Part shown: positions 1 to 6,779 of the stretch, piece after piece
How the letters are laid out: every line of letters starts with the position of its first letter
How positions within the stretch are numbered: position 1 is the first letter of the stretch
Source: a virus
Length of the DNA stretch: 22,885 nucleotides
Virus record (IMG/VR): IMGVR_UViG_3300042509_003092
Location: 1-22,885 of that record
Reading direction: 5' to 3' (one strand)
Translations under genes and position numbers: made by a program
The notes under the pieces: generated by a model
Databases searched by the model: none
What the model was told of the DNA's origin: nothing
What the model saw: the letters and a program-made list of their open reading frames with translations, nothing else

Positions 1-402
1 GTTGCAGTGCATAGAGTTGTAACGGGTGGACTGACTGGGGCCTTGATCGGAAGCGGCAGCGTTGCCAACGCTTTGCTTGTATTCTCCTCTGGGGGTTGGA
101 TTTTCAGGAGTTTTAACGGCGGCGGCAGCGTGACTGGAGGAGACTTGCTTGGCCTTGCTGGAGTATCTAGGTCCAATTCCTCTAATTATGCCTATAGACT
201 TGGAGGAAGTAACGGAACTATAACCGCCACAGCTTCGGCAAACACTGAAAATGTTTTCGTGTTTGCAAGAAACCAAAGCGGTGCTCAGCAATTTTCTAGC
301 GTGAGATTAGATTCCTACAGCATTGGTGAAGATATTAATCTTGCAGTGCTTGACGCTCGTCTTACCGCCCTGACGACTGCCCTTGGCGCCGCAATCCCGT
401 AA
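1..402 (+). CDS. Tail fiber/tail tip protein, C-terminal part (5' end outside window)
   Basis: The reading frame is open from the first base, so the gene begins outside the window and only about 133 residues are seen. The visible part is rich in Gly, Ser, Asn and Thr, with alternating hydrophobic residues typical of beta-structured phage tail proteins. It ends with a pattern common at the C-termini of phage tail and host-recognition proteins: a surface-type strand with NVFVFARN, then RLDSYSIGEDINLAVLDARL and a short helix ending in AAIP. The segment is clearly richer in A+T than its neighbours, which is common in fast-evolving receptor-binding genes. It precedes a small membrane protein and the small terminase candidate, the place where T7-like phages carry tail fiber and lysis/packaging genes. 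The exact tail protein cannot be named. Confidence 0.6.
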   Translation, partial: VAVHRVVTGGLTGALIGSGSVANALLVFSSGGWIFRSFNGGGSVTGGDLLGLAGVSRSNSSNYAYRLGGSNGTITATASANTENVFVFARNQSGAQQFSSVRLDSYSIGEDINLAVLDARLTALTTALGAAIP

Positions 403-464
403 ATCACCGCACGCAACGCCCTCCCACTGCACCCCTGTAGACTTCGCCTGCGGATGGAGTCCCC

Positions 465-665
465 ATGCTCATTGAGGTCGGCGGCCTCCTCCTCGGGAGC
501 GGAATCCTCGTCAAGGGGGTTCAGGGGCTTTGGGCCATTGCCAAGGCCATTGGCTCCTACGAAGCCTCGACCGCAAAGTGCTTGGAGCACCTGACCGAGA
601 TGGCCAAGGATCACGAGAACAGGATTCGAGCCCTGGAGGATGGCGATGCAAGAAAACGACGCTGA
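465..665 (+). CDS. Small membrane protein with coiled-coil tail (lysis-type candidate)
   Basis: A 66-residue protein. Residues 1-29 form one hydrophobic or amphipathic helix (MLIEVGGLLLGSGILVKGVQ). A charged helix with heptad-like spacing follows (about 38-58, EHLTEMAKDHENRIRALED), then a basic tail ending in KRR. One membrane segment plus a charged tail is seen in small phage holins, i-spanins and similar lysis proteins. T7 keeps its holin gp17.5 between the tail fiber and the small terminase, and this gene has the same neighbours. No family can be recognised from the sequence. The preceding gap of about 60 bp has no strong ribosome binding site. The 3' end overlaps the next gene by 26 bp. 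Confidence 0.5.
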   Translation: MLIEVGGLLLGSGILVKGVQGLWAIAKAIGSYEASTAKCLEHLTEMAKDHENRIRALEDGDARKRR

Positions 666-894
666 CAACGACCAGCAACGGCTGGAGGCCCTGCACAGCA
701 GGCTCCTCGACACGGCCGAGGAGTTGCTGGAGAAGGGGGAATACGGCCTGGCCCTGCAGATGATCAAGCACAACAACGTCACCGCGCCGAAGCGGGGAGA
801 GCGGGGAACCATGGACGACGCGGGGAAGGTGGCCGCGAAGCTGACCTTCTCTCCCCGCACACCGGTGGTGCCTCTCAGACGGTCAGCCGGCTGA
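640..894 (+). CDS. Probable terminase small subunit
   Basis: An 84-residue protein that would recognise phage DNA and hand it to the large terminase. Residues 15-48 (LHSRLLDTAEELLEKG, then LALQMIKHNNVTAP) fit the pattern of small terminases of T7/N4-type podoviruses: a leucine-rich helix followed by a helix ending in a (K)xNN(I/V) motif. The C-terminal part (GTMDDAGKVAAKLTFSP onward) is not recognised. Two start codons lie close together, at 640 and 646. The gene overlaps the membrane protein upstream. Its stop runs 20 bp into the end of the large terminase on the opposite strand, so the two terminase genes converge, unlike the co-oriented pair of T7. The call rests on a motif and on context. 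The protein encoded at 2746-3042 is the other possible small terminase. Confidence 0.55.
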   Translation: MAMQENDADNDQQRLEALHSRLLDTAEELLEKGEYGLALQMIKHNNVTAPKRGERGTMDDAGKVAAKLTFSPRTPVVPLRRSAG

Positions 895-2749
895 CGCCCC
901 CCTCGGCCCGCCCGAATTTTGAGCTCGCCGGGGGCGGCGGCAGCCCGAGCACAGCGCGCCCCGCGCCAGGCTGCCTCACCAGCGAGCGGGGGCGCAGGCC
1001 CAGGGCCAGCCGATCCGCACTGCCCTCGGCATTCAAGAAGAACTCCTCGATCACGGCTTCGGCCTCCTCCTCCTCCCGCTGCAGCGCTGCCTTCTCCTGA
1101 TCCTGCGCGACTGCCAGGGTGAAGTGGCTGACGCAATAGGACAACGCATCGATGCGGTCATACCAGCTCAGGGCCCCCCGCTCTGTCGTCAACCGGCTGA
1201 GCTGGAACGCCAGGGAGCGCTCGTGGCCACTCTCTGGATCCCTCTCCGCCTCCAGGTAATCAGAGCGCAGCAGCTCCCGAGAGACCACCAGGCGGTGCTG
1301 TTGGATCGCGGGCGCCAGGCTGTCCACCAGGCGCCGCTCCTTCTGCTGGTTCCCCGAGGGGACCTCCTCGATCGTGCAGGGGTGAATCCGGTTCATCACC
1401 TTGGTGAGAGCCGCGGCAAACATCCCGCCGCCGTAGTTGGCCTCCGGAAGGCACAGGCCAACATCCCATCGCGCGGCAACCCGGGCCAGGCGCTCCAGGG
1501 ATTCGTCGGCATAGCCCAGCTGGGTCCCCCCGCACTCAAGGAGGAAGATGTTTCCGTTCAGCTCGGCGCACACAGCCCAGGCCAGTTCATCGTGGCCACG
1601 GCCGGACGGGTCGATGCCCATCACGCAGTTCCACCGGTCCAGTTTGCTGATCCAGCGCTGGACCACTCCAGGGCCGTAGTACCAGCGATCGGAGCCCAGG
1701 CCCGTGCAGACCAGGTCCCTGAGGATCATGTCCGAGGCATTGCCCCAGGTGACGGTCTCTGGCAGGGCCTTGCCGTCCAGGTCCATCACGATCAGGTCGC
1801 CCAGGCGGATCGGGTAGCGCTGCTCCGTGGAGAGCCGGCAGTTGAGCTGGTACTGCATCAGCCAGGTCACCCGGCTGTTTTTTGCCTCCCGCACCTGGAG
1901 CTCCTCTTCTCCAAACCGCTCCGGATCGGTGGGCGCGCCAACCAGGGATGGATCCTCGGTGGCCTCCCGAAGAATCTCTGGGTCGAGGTTGCCCTCGTAG
2001 CAGGCGATGGACTCCTCGCTGAAGGGGTCCGGATACCTGGCCGGCCAGTAGCGGATGGCGTATCCCCGCTTCCGCACCAGCTCCAGGTACAGGCTGGTCT
2101 CCACGTGGGGAGTCCCCAGGTAGAGGATCTGCCGCGGCAGGAGCTGGCCCTTTTCCGGCAGCAGGATCTGCTCGAGCTCGCTGCAGGCGTGCGCGATCCG
2201 CGCCTGCTTGTGCGGGGTGATGGAGTTGCTGAGCGTCTCCGTGTCGTCAGCGGTGGCGATGCTGCAGCGCTTCCCGGTCAGGCCAGATGACAGGATCCCC
2301 GATGGCCGGCAGCTGGGGGACTGGGAGTGGCCCTTGGGGCATGGGCCCACGTCGAAGCCGCGCTGGGCTGACTGGCGCTGGTCTCGGCGGGGATGGAGGC
2401 ATCGCAAGATGTCGATCACATCGAACCACTCCAGCAGCTGGGTGGAAATTTCAACGGCCTTCTCAGCCGTGCTTCCGGTGATCAGGCACTTCTCCTCGAC
2501 GGGATCCATTCGGAGCCGCCAGGAGTTGTAGATCGCCACCATCGTGGACTTCGCAATCCCGCGAAAACCAACAGTGATTTGCCGGCTTGGCCCATGGACC
2601 ATCCAGTTGAGGATGGCTGATTGCCTATAAGTTGCGGACCCGTTCCGGGGCACCAGTCCCAACTCCCGCAGGATATAAGCCGCATAGTTCTCCAAATGCT
2701 GCAGCTCTTCCGGCAGCGGTTCCCACTCGGGATATTTGATGTAATTCAT
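875..2749 (-). CDS. Terminase large subunit (T7 gp19-like)
   Basis: A 624-residue ATPase-nuclease that pumps DNA into the prohead and cuts it (T7 gp19 is 586). Walker A is at residues 61-69 (GFRGIAKST, very close to the T7-type FRGxGKS). A conserved ITGSTAEKA segment lies near 90, GFDVG near 131-135, and the Walker B acidic pair is in ATADDTET near 165-172. The RNase H-like nuclease has its first acid in MGIDPSGRGHDE (377-388) and later acids in YDRIDALSY (530-538). All key residues are present, so the gene looks intact. The start at 2749 gives an ATGA overlap with the upstream gene. It is the last gene of the leftward operon, convergent with the small terminase candidate, which is unusual for a T7-like phage. 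Confidence 0.93.
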   Translation of the reverse strand: MNYIKYPEWEPLPEELQHLENYAAYILRELGLVPRNGSATYRQSAILNWMVHGPSRQITVGFRGIAKSTMVAIYNSWRLRMDPVEEKCLITGSTAEKAVEISTQLLEWFDVIDILRCLHPRRDQRQSAQRGFDVGPCPKGHSQSPSCRPSGILSSGLTGKRCSIATADDTETLSNSITPHKQARIAHACSELEQILLPEKGQLLPRQILYLGTPHVETSLYLELVRKRGYAIRYWPARYPDPFSEESIACYEGNLDPEILREATEDPSLVGAPTDPERFGEEELQVREAKNSRVTWLMQYQLNCRLSTEQRYPIRLGDLIVMDLDGKALPETVTWGNASDMILRDLVCTGLGSDRWYYGPGVVQRWISKLDRWNCVMGIDPSGRGHDELAWAVCAELNGNIFLLECGGTQLGYADESLERLARVAARWDVGLCLPEANYGGGMFAAALTKVMNRIHPCTIEEVPSGNQQKERRLVDSLAPAIQQHRLVVSRELLRSDYLEAERDPESGHERSLAFQLSRLTTERGALSWYDRIDALSYCVSHFTLAVAQDQEKAALQREEEEAEAVIEEFFLNAEGSADRLALGLRPRSLVRQPGAGRAVLGLPPPPASSKFGRAEGGVSRLTV

Positions 2750-3042
2750 TTTCGCCAGTTGGTGCCACGGTTGGCACGGCCTGCCTGCCGCTCATACTGC
2801 TTTTGAAGCTCAAGCTCAGCCTGGCGAAGCTCTTCACGCTTTCGCCGGGAGCGAGCATCTCGATCTTTAGCGATTTGCACCAGGGCTTCTTCACGGCCTG
2901 GCGGCTCAGGGATGCCTGCCTTGCGCAGGGTCTTGGCCCAGTCAACCAAGGGGCCAAGTAATCTGTTTGGAATGGGAGGGGCCCCCACGTCCGAGACACC
3001 ACATCTCGTTCCTGAGGCAGGAATAGGGACCCCGACTTTCAT
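2746..3042 (-). CDS. Basic coiled-coil protein upstream of the large terminase
   Basis: A 98-residue protein not recognised as a known family. The first third is rich in Gly and Pro. Residues 35-42 (DWAKTLRK) begin a helical region, and residues 58-90 are an almost continuous Arg/Lys/Glu/Gln helix (DARSRRKREELRQAELELQK) that should form a coiled coil. The net charge is strongly positive. The start is well supported by a GGAGG ribosome binding site seven bases upstream on the minus strand (ctGGAGGtatcATG). The stop overlaps the start of the large terminase (ATGA), so the two are probably translated together. Position and charge would fit a packaging accessory or DNA-binding small terminase, but no diagnostic motif is seen. 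Confidence 0.65.
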   Translation of the reverse strand: MKVGVPIPASGTRCGVSDVGAPPIPNRLLGPLVDWAKTLRKAGIPEPPGREEALVQIAKDRDARSRRKREELRQAELELQKQYERQAGRANRGTNWRK

Positions 3043-3079
3043 GATACCTCCAGGCGAAAGCCGCCTGTGTCAGGGCAGG

Positions 3080-3340
3080 CTACTGCAGGGGTGCATCAGT
3101 CTGCTCTGTTCTGCTGGGATCGCGCAGGCTTGGGTTGTAGGTGTTGTAGCCAAGCATGTATCCAGCCTTCCCCATCCCGCCGATGCCCATCATCGAGCCA
3201 GCCGTGAGCCAGCAGCGATCTTGGGCATCCCATGGACCGCGCGTGTTCCAGCGACAGTCCACGAGATAGGCCGTGCCAAAGGCCAAGCACAGTGAGGTTC
3301 CGGTATTGAGGAGAGCTTTGGCGAACGCAGAGACGTTCAA
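3080..3340 (-). CDS. Two-helix membrane protein (holin-like by topology)
   Basis: An 86-residue protein with two hydrophobic stretches: about residues 9-27 (LLNTGTSLCLAFGTAYLVD) and about 44-66 (WLTAGSMMGIGGMGKAGYML). A short Trp/Arg/Asp-containing loop separates them, and a polar C-terminal tail follows (NPSLRDPSRTEQTDAPLQ). Two membrane helices in a small protein close to the terminase genes fit a class II holin, but cysteine and glycine content and the absence of a family signature leave this open. The start is TTG at 3340, overlapping the previous stop as TTGA. The first internal ATG lies near residue 50 and would remove the first helix, so the TTG start is preferred. Confidence 0.55.
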   Translation of the reverse strand: MNVSAFAKALLNTGTSLCLAFGTAYLVDCRWNTRGPWDAQDRCWLTAGSMMGIGGMGKAGYMLGYNTYNPSLRDPSRTEQTDAPLQ

Positions 3341-4473
3341 TGGCGAACCCCAAACACGTCCCGACTTGCAAACGCGCGAACGTTTGAATGCAAGTTGTCT
3401 GACGCAATAAGGCCCGCTATCTCTTGCAGGCTTTTGCCCCTCATGGCCTCAAGAAGCTCCGCCGCGAGGCGCCTCCGCCAGGTGTCGTGATCCCCGGCTG
3501 CAGTGCCTGAGGGCGCTTGAGACGGACGCATGGCAGAAGAGGGGCTGGCCGGGCGCGGAGGCATGGGGGGAAAGCCGGGCGCGCGCGAACGATCTTGGCT
3601 CGCAGGCGCAGGGGGCGCAGGGGGCGCGGGAGGAGCTGGAGGTGCTGGAGGTGCTGGAGGTGCAGCGGCTTGCTCTTCCGCGATGCGCTGGCGCTCCTCT
3701 TGCCGCGCCTGCTCGGCAGCTTCTGCGCGGATTTGCTCTTCCCGCTCTTTCCGCTCCTCCTCCTCTCGCTGCTTCCTTTCCTCCTCCTCCTGGGCTTCGG
3801 CTGCCTCGCGCATCCTGGCATTGCCCCCCGCGTGAAGAAGGAAGACCGCTGCTCGTTCCAAGGCCTGCTTCGCTTCTTCTTGAAACTCTTCCCGATCCTC
3901 GGGGGGATTCTCTTCCGCGAACACGCGAAGGCTCTCACACAGCCCGTCGATCTCTTCCGATGTCTTCGCCACTCGGTCCAGTTTTCCTGGCTCCCGGATG
4001 ATCCGCTGCTCAAATCGCTGAAGCTCTGCAATCACATCCCTGTGCCCCTGGACACGGGCCTCCTCGGCCTTTTGAATCTCCGTCAAGGCGTCGACATGTG
4101 GCTGGATCAAGCCCTCAAGCGGTTCCGTCAGGGCTTTCTCGGCCTGGATCATGCCCTTCCATCGCTTGTGATGAATGTCAGATGCTGCCTTTCTGGCGGC
4201 GATGATCTCAGTGATGAGTTTCTTGATCTTGCCGATAAACTTCCTTGCGGCCTTTTCGCCTTCAATCGAGCTGTAGTTGAACGGCTCGATTGCCTTGCCA
4301 TCCTTAACCGCCTCTTTGACTTTGAGCTGGAGAACCTCCCATTGCTCCAGGACGCGCACGTCGTCCGAGTCCTGAGCGGCAAGAGCAGAAGAGTCTTCCC
4401 GGCCTGACAGGTCGTCATTTGGATCAAATTTGGTTGGGATGTAGCCAGTGCCCGCTTGGATGATCTTGGTCAT
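3337..4473 (-). CDS. Coiled-coil protein with proline-rich repeats, unknown function
   Basis: A 378-residue protein in three parts. Residues about 50-205 are predicted helical, including EKALTEPLEGLIQPHVDAL, which recalls long-helix phage proteins that accompany recombination genes (weak resemblance). Residues about 215-270 are an uninterrupted Glu/Arg/Lys/Gln coiled coil (EEEERKQREEEERKEREEQ). Residues about 271-295 are a tandem PAP repeat. A Pro/Ser/Arg-rich linker and a folded-looking C-terminus (WRRRLAAELLEAMRGKSLQE, then IAGLIASDNLHSNVRAF) close the protein. Such architecture suits an elongated scaffold or structural linker. The ATG at 4473 overlaps the previous stop (ATGA). No catalytic motif is visible. 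Confidence 0.7.
   Translation of the reverse strand: MTKIIQAGTGYIPTKFDPNDDLSGREDSSALAAQDSDDVRVLEQWEVLQLKVKEAVKDGKAIEPFNYSSIEGEKAARKFIGKIKKLITEIIAARKAASDIHHKRWKGMIQAEKALTEPLEGLIQPHVDALTEIQKAEEARVQGHRDVIAELQRFEQRIIREPGKLDRVAKTSEEIDGLCESLRVFAEENPPEDREEFQEEAKQALERAAVFLLHAGGNARMREAAEAQEEEERKQREEEERKEREEQIRAEAAEQARQEERQRIAEEQAAAPPAPPAPPAPPAPPAPPAPASQDRSRAPGFPPMPPRPASPSSAMRPSQAPSGTAAGDHDTWRRRLAAELLEAMRGKSLQEIAGLIASDNLHSNVRAFASRDVFGVRH
3604..3663 (-). repeat. Short tandem repeat encoding PAP units
   Basis: On the plus strand, copies of GGGGGCGCA/GGAGCTGGA-like 9-mers followed by three GGTGCTGGA-type units run in tandem. They encode the proline-alanine repeat of the coiled-coil protein on the minus strand. 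Such 9-bp repeats are prone to slippage, so copy number may vary between related phages. Confidence 0.75.
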
Positions 4474-4772
4474 GAGTTGAATGAGTTGGATGATTTGGAT
4501 TTGTTGGTGTAGTGATTATAGGTTTTATTTTTTAGGCCTTCGTCAAGCAGGCGGTCTGCCAAGCTGTTAATGTGATCTCTTGGAATTTCATTGCCATTGC
4601 TGTCATAAAAAATCGTTTCAAGCAAGTAGCAGATCAAGGCATCACGAAACAGGCGGGGCCTGTTGACTTGTAGAAGATCACAAACCTCTCCTACAATCTT
4701 GTTGTATTCTCTTGTCGACCTAATTACAATCTGGGCCAACCGTGGTCCTTTTTGCTTTTCAGGGTCAAGCAT
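4470..4772 (-). CDS. Small protein, possible ribbon-helix-helix-like, unknown function
   Basis: About 100 residues from the ATG at 4772. An ORF extends 30 codons further upstream to 4862, but that part lies inside the upstream gene. The ATG at 4772 gives an 8-bp overlap with the upstream stop (ATGCTTGA), matching the coupling seen elsewhere in this operon. Residues 8-50 (PRLAQIVIRSTREYNKIV, then VNRPRLFRDALICYLLETI) look like a strand followed by two helices, loosely resembling ribbon-helix-helix DNA-binding folds. The C-terminus is polar (NKSKSSNSFNS). Base composition is clearly more A+T-rich than that of the large terminase, suggesting separate acquisition. The function is unknown. Confidence 0.6.
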   Translation of the reverse strand: MLDPEKQKGPRLAQIVIRSTREYNKIVGEVCDLLQVNRPRLFRDALICYLLETIFYDSNGNEIPRDHINSLADRLLDEGLKNKTYNHYTNKSKSSNSFNS

Positions 4773-5304
4773 CTGGAGAATCTGACAATCGGTCTGACTG
4801 GTCGCCGTTATTTGCTGGATCCACTTGCACACAAAGCTTGGACAGTGCTTCGGAGATCGCATTGGCGTCAGCGACGCTTTTGTCGCACGAAATTATTTTG
4901 CCTGTTGTACGCATACTTTGCCATTGCCTGCCAAACTCAAATAAGAGACGTTTACGTGTCGGATAAGGCCTAGTATTGATAGCAGGGAAGTTAGCTATTA
5001 AGTCATTTAGCTCAGCGTCTGACGGCAATCGAAGCCATGTAGCGCCATTATGTCGGACGGGAGTTATTTCTAAACGTTCTAGGGTTACCTCCAGTGCGTC
5101 AATTCTTTCTTCTAGAGTCCTCAAATGAAGAAAAACCTCTGGGCCGGTGTTGCGCAATTTGAAAATCAATTCCTCTGCGCGGTAAACACGTTTTGTCATC
5201 TCTCCAAACAATTGAAGAATTGTCCTGTGTTCTCTATACAACTCTATGATGTTTTGCTCCAAGTCTTCTCCAATCAGCCAACGACGCAGCAAATTCCGAA
5301 GCAT
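4765..5304 (-). CDS. Helical/coiled-coil protein, unknown function
   Basis: A 179-residue protein not recognised as a family. It starts MLRNLLRRWL, followed by a long amphipathic helical region with heptad leucines (about residues 12-80, including LHLRTLEERIDALEVTLERL). A second half with less regular structure follows and ends SDSPDA. The A+T-rich composition matches the next gene downstream, so the two may have entered together. The start codon is preceded by a CA-rich stretch (GACACCACCATTGCC then ATG) instead of a Shine-Dalgarno site. This resembles the CA-rich leader of several rightward early genes. Confidence 0.6.
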   Translation of the reverse strand: MLRNLLRRWLIGEDLEQNIIELYREHRTILQLFGEMTKRVYRAEELIFKLRNTGPEVFLHLRTLEERIDALEVTLERLEITPVRHNGATWLRLPSDAELNDLIANFPAINTRPYPTRKRLLFEFGRQWQSMRTTGKIISCDKSVADANAISEALSKLCVQVDPANNGDQSDRLSDSPDA

Positions 5305-5334
5305 GGCAATGGTGGTGTCAAGGACCCAACATGT

Positions 5335-5802
5335 CTACATGGGTGCAGAGCCGTTGTCAAGCCGACTTGCGTCTCGTGTTGCCTCGTCAATGGCCCAGGC
5401 GGCGAGGGCCTGCTCGGTGAAGACCGCCGCGGCCCGGCCATCGGTGGCCTCGCAGAACCTGGCCCAGATCCACCCCCGCCGTTGGCTGTTGCCCATGGAG
5501 GAGACATGGGGGTTGAGCACCAACATGCGTTGCTTGGTTCGGGGATCCTTCCAGGTGGCCACCAGCAGCGCCTTTCGCAGCCGCCCGATCGAATGGGCCA
5601 CATGCGAGCCCGAGAGCCCGTAGAGGCTGCCCAGGTGGTCGGGGCTGAGCACCACCGCTCCAAGGGCAGGGATGACGTGCTGTTGCAGCAGTTGCCAGGT
5701 GGAGAGGTCGAGAGGCCGGATGACTCGATCGCTCAGAAGCCCTTGCCACAGCCCTGGCAGCTGGTGGGCCATCACAAAAAACCTCTCGGTGCAAGACTCC
5801 AT
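5335..5802 (-). CDS. Winged-helix DNA-binding protein, RepL-like replication initiator candidate
   Basis: A 155-residue protein, first gene of the leftward operon. Residues about 30-85 form a helix-turn-helix unit (LSPDHLGSLYGLSGSHVAHS, then IGRLRKALLV). A wing-like strand segment, RMLVLNPHVSSMGN (92-105), follows. The order HTH, recognition helix, wing with an (L/I)NPxxxxxGN-like motif resembles plasmid RepL-type initiators, which end their winged helix with a similar NP...G segment. It is also compatible with a repressor. Two starts are possible: ATG at 5802, or ATG at 5772, which has GAGAGG about nine bases upstream. It lies beside a region with a DnaA box, a palindrome and tandem 9-bp repeats, which favours an origin-binding role. 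This is inference from motif and context. Confidence 0.6.
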   Translation of the reverse strand: MESCTERFFVMAHQLPGLWQGLLSDRVIRPLDLSTWQLLQQHVIPALGAVVLSPDHLGSLYGLSGSHVAHSIGRLRKALLVATWKDPRTKQRMLVLNPHVSSMGNSQRRGWIWARFCEATDGRAAAVFTEQALAAWAIDEATRDASRLDNGSAPM

Positions 5803-5899
5803 CTGTCGCCTGCTCTGTGGGGGTTGGCGGCGGAGCCAGTGATCTGCAGTCGTGTTCCCGCACGGCTACAGGGAGGCTCCTGCGCGTCCAAATGTAGCT

Positions 5900-5908
5900 T
5901 GTGGAAAA
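5900..5908 (-). promoter_or_regulatory. DnaA box (TTTTCCACA on minus strand)
   Basis: The plus strand reads TGTGGAAAA, which is TTTTCCACA on the minus strand. This is identical to the DnaA-box consensus reported for the Synechococcus elongatus chromosomal origin. I noticed no other copy of this 9-mer in the window. It sits about 100 bp upstream of the winged-helix initiator candidate. A single box can occur by chance, so the weight comes from the neighbouring repeats. Confidence 0.5.
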
Positions 5909-5956
5909 ACCCCTCTCCAAACAAAACCCAGTCACAGCAAGGGATCTGAATTTCGG

Positions 5957-5977
5957 CTGTGCAGAAAAATTGCACAG
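5957..5977. promoter_or_regulatory. Perfect 7-7-7 inverted repeat, operator candidate
   Basis: CTGTGCA (5957-5963) and TGCACAG (5971-5977) are perfect inverted copies separated by the A+T-rich spacer GAAAAAT. A 21-bp dyad with a 7-bp spacer has the geometry of a dimeric helix-turn-helix operator. It lies about 155 bp upstream of the winged-helix gene and could be its own binding site. Confidence 0.5.
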
Positions 5978-6044
5978 AGCGAGGCGAAAACCCAGATCTG
6001 GACAGGGCTGGGTTGCGTGAGCCTTCTTGATCTCTTAAGTCAGA

Positions 6045-6128
6045 ACACCAGGAACAGCCGAGACAGCCAGAACAGCCAGGGCATCCAGGACAACCCGGGG
6101 CCACCCAGGACCACCCGGAACGACCCGA
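6045..6128 (+). repeat. Nine degenerate 9-bp tandem repeats (iteron-like)
   Basis: Consecutive 9-mers starting at 6045: ACACCAGGA, ACAGCCGAG, ACAGCCAGA, ACAGCCAGG, GCATCCAGG, ACAACCCGG, (2-nt slip) CCACCCAGG, ACCACCCGG, (1-nt slip) ACGACCCGA. The consensus is near ACAnCCAGG. The units are shorter than classical plasmid iterons but lie between the initiator-like gene with its DnaA box and the early genes. An RNA or protein-binding array, or a slippage product, are alternatives. Confidence 0.6.
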
Positions 6129-6149
6129 AGGCCAGAAAGCAAATCCTTA

Positions 6150-6183
6150 CCCCCTTACGGGAAGGGGGGGGCCCGCTTGCGGG
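6150..6183. other. Two adjacent G/C hairpins
   Basis: CCCCCTT (6150-6156) pairs with AAGGGGG (6162-6168) across the loop ACGGG. Directly after it, CCCGC-TT-GCGGG (6172-6183) forms a second short hairpin. No T-run follows on either strand, so a standard intrinsic terminator is not supported. Confidence 0.45.
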
Positions 6184-6536
6184 GGGTCGTCAGACCCGGT
6201 GGATGCCTGTGGTCGCGCCAGCGGCCTCAGGGAGCCACCCCCAGGGGCCTCCAGCGGTGCTCAGGCCCTCCGGGATGGTCGGGACTTCTCGCAGCCCCTC
6301 AAAACCCCACACAGGGCCCAATGGAGCTCTGCACCACTCCAGGGGTTCGGGCAAATCCCTGCAATTTTGGGTCGCCTAATTGAGTGGGGTACCGCTTGGC
6401 GATCCGAGCAGGCGCCCCCCCATGCCCCCTGCCCGGCCGGCCACCAGGGGCGCAGGGGGCCAGGGTGGCCGGCTGTGCTTGGCCAGGGGGCAGCGGCAGC
6501 AGCAGGGGGGCTAAGCCCTTGTGGCTACTGGGCTGA

Positions 6537-6557
6537 TAGCGGACATCATATCCGCTA
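6537..6557. promoter_or_regulatory. Inverted repeat TAGCGGA-N7-TCCGCTA
   Basis: TAGCGGA (6537-6543) and TCCGCTA (6551-6557) are perfect inverted copies around the spacer CATCATA, giving another 21-bp dyad with a 7-bp spacer. It ends only seven bases before the first Fur/Zur-like box. The same arm/spacer geometry as the 5957-5977 dyad suggests a related type of dimeric regulator, although the sequences differ. Confidence 0.45.
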
Positions 6558-6563
6558 CGGGGC

Positions 6564-6582
6564 TGAGAATGATTCTCATTCC
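6564..6582. promoter_or_regulatory. Fur/Zur-family box 1
   Basis: TGAGAATGATTCTCATTCC contains the perfect 7-1-7 palindrome TGAGAAT-G-ATTCTCA. It matches the Fur-family 7-1-7 consensus TGATAATnATTATCA at 12 of 14 arm positions, with symmetric changes at positions 4 and 12. A further half-site TTCTCA follows at 6585-6590. It lies about 200 bp upstream of the first rightward early gene. Confidence 0.55.
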
Positions 6583-6621
6583 CGTTCTCAAGGCCTTGCC
6601 TGCCTGCTGTCCGGAGCGGAT

Positions 6622-6640
6622 TGAGAATGATTCTCATTCC
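6622..6640. promoter_or_regulatory. Fur/Zur-family box 2
   Basis: The 19-bp sequence is identical to the box at 6564-6582 and starts 58 bp later. A -10-like TATGTA follows immediately at 6641-6646, so a protein bound here would cover a rightward promoter. The spacing to a -35-like TTGAGA (6621-6626) is only 14 bp, so the promoter itself is uncertain. Flanking bases of the two copies differ, which argues that the 19-mer itself is what is conserved. Confidence 0.55.
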
Positions 6641-6779
6641 TATGTAAAGATTTGTGACCCTACTCTTTCCGCCCTTCGCCAGTGCTGCACCTGTGCACCT
6701 ATCATCAGGACATCGACGGGCCCGCTGGAGGCCTGAGCCGTCCCTGGCCCTGCCTGTCGTCCTCATTGCTTTCTGATTC

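Larger units (their letters stand above)
5803..6779. promoter_or_regulatory. Divergent intergenic control/origin region
   Basis: Nearly 1 kb separates the leftward operon (start 5802) from the rightward early genes (start 6780). Open frames here on both strands are low-complexity and cross the repeats in ways that do not look like proteins, so I see no gene. The stretch holds one DnaA box, a CTGTGCA palindrome, about nine tandem 9-mers, strong G/C hairpins, an inverted repeat TAGCGGA/TCCGCTA and two identical Fur/Zur-like palindromes. It is the only large non-coding gap in the window and the point from which both transcription directions depart. Promoters for both operons and a replication origin are the likely contents. 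Confidence 0.75.

Noticed and set aside
1124-2290. 388-codon plus-strand open frame
   Set aside because: It lies wholly opposite the large terminase, whose motifs are intact. Its Pro/Arg/His-rich translation is typical of antisense frames in high-GC DNA.
2380-2420. Frameshift in the large terminase (odd residues near 115-150)
   Set aside because: The frame remains open, and GFDVG followed by the Walker B segment continues in the same frame. The segment is variable but not broken.
6045-6128. CRISPR array
   Set aside because: Units are 9 bp, contiguous and degenerate, with no spacers and no cas genes.
6150-6183. Rho-independent terminator
   Set aside because: Stems are strong but no T-run follows on either strand.
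5852-6379. 175-codon plus-strand frame over the 9-bp repeats
   Set aside because: The apparent repeat peptide (NSR/DSQ units) follows from the 9-bp DNA repeat. The flanks are not protein-like.
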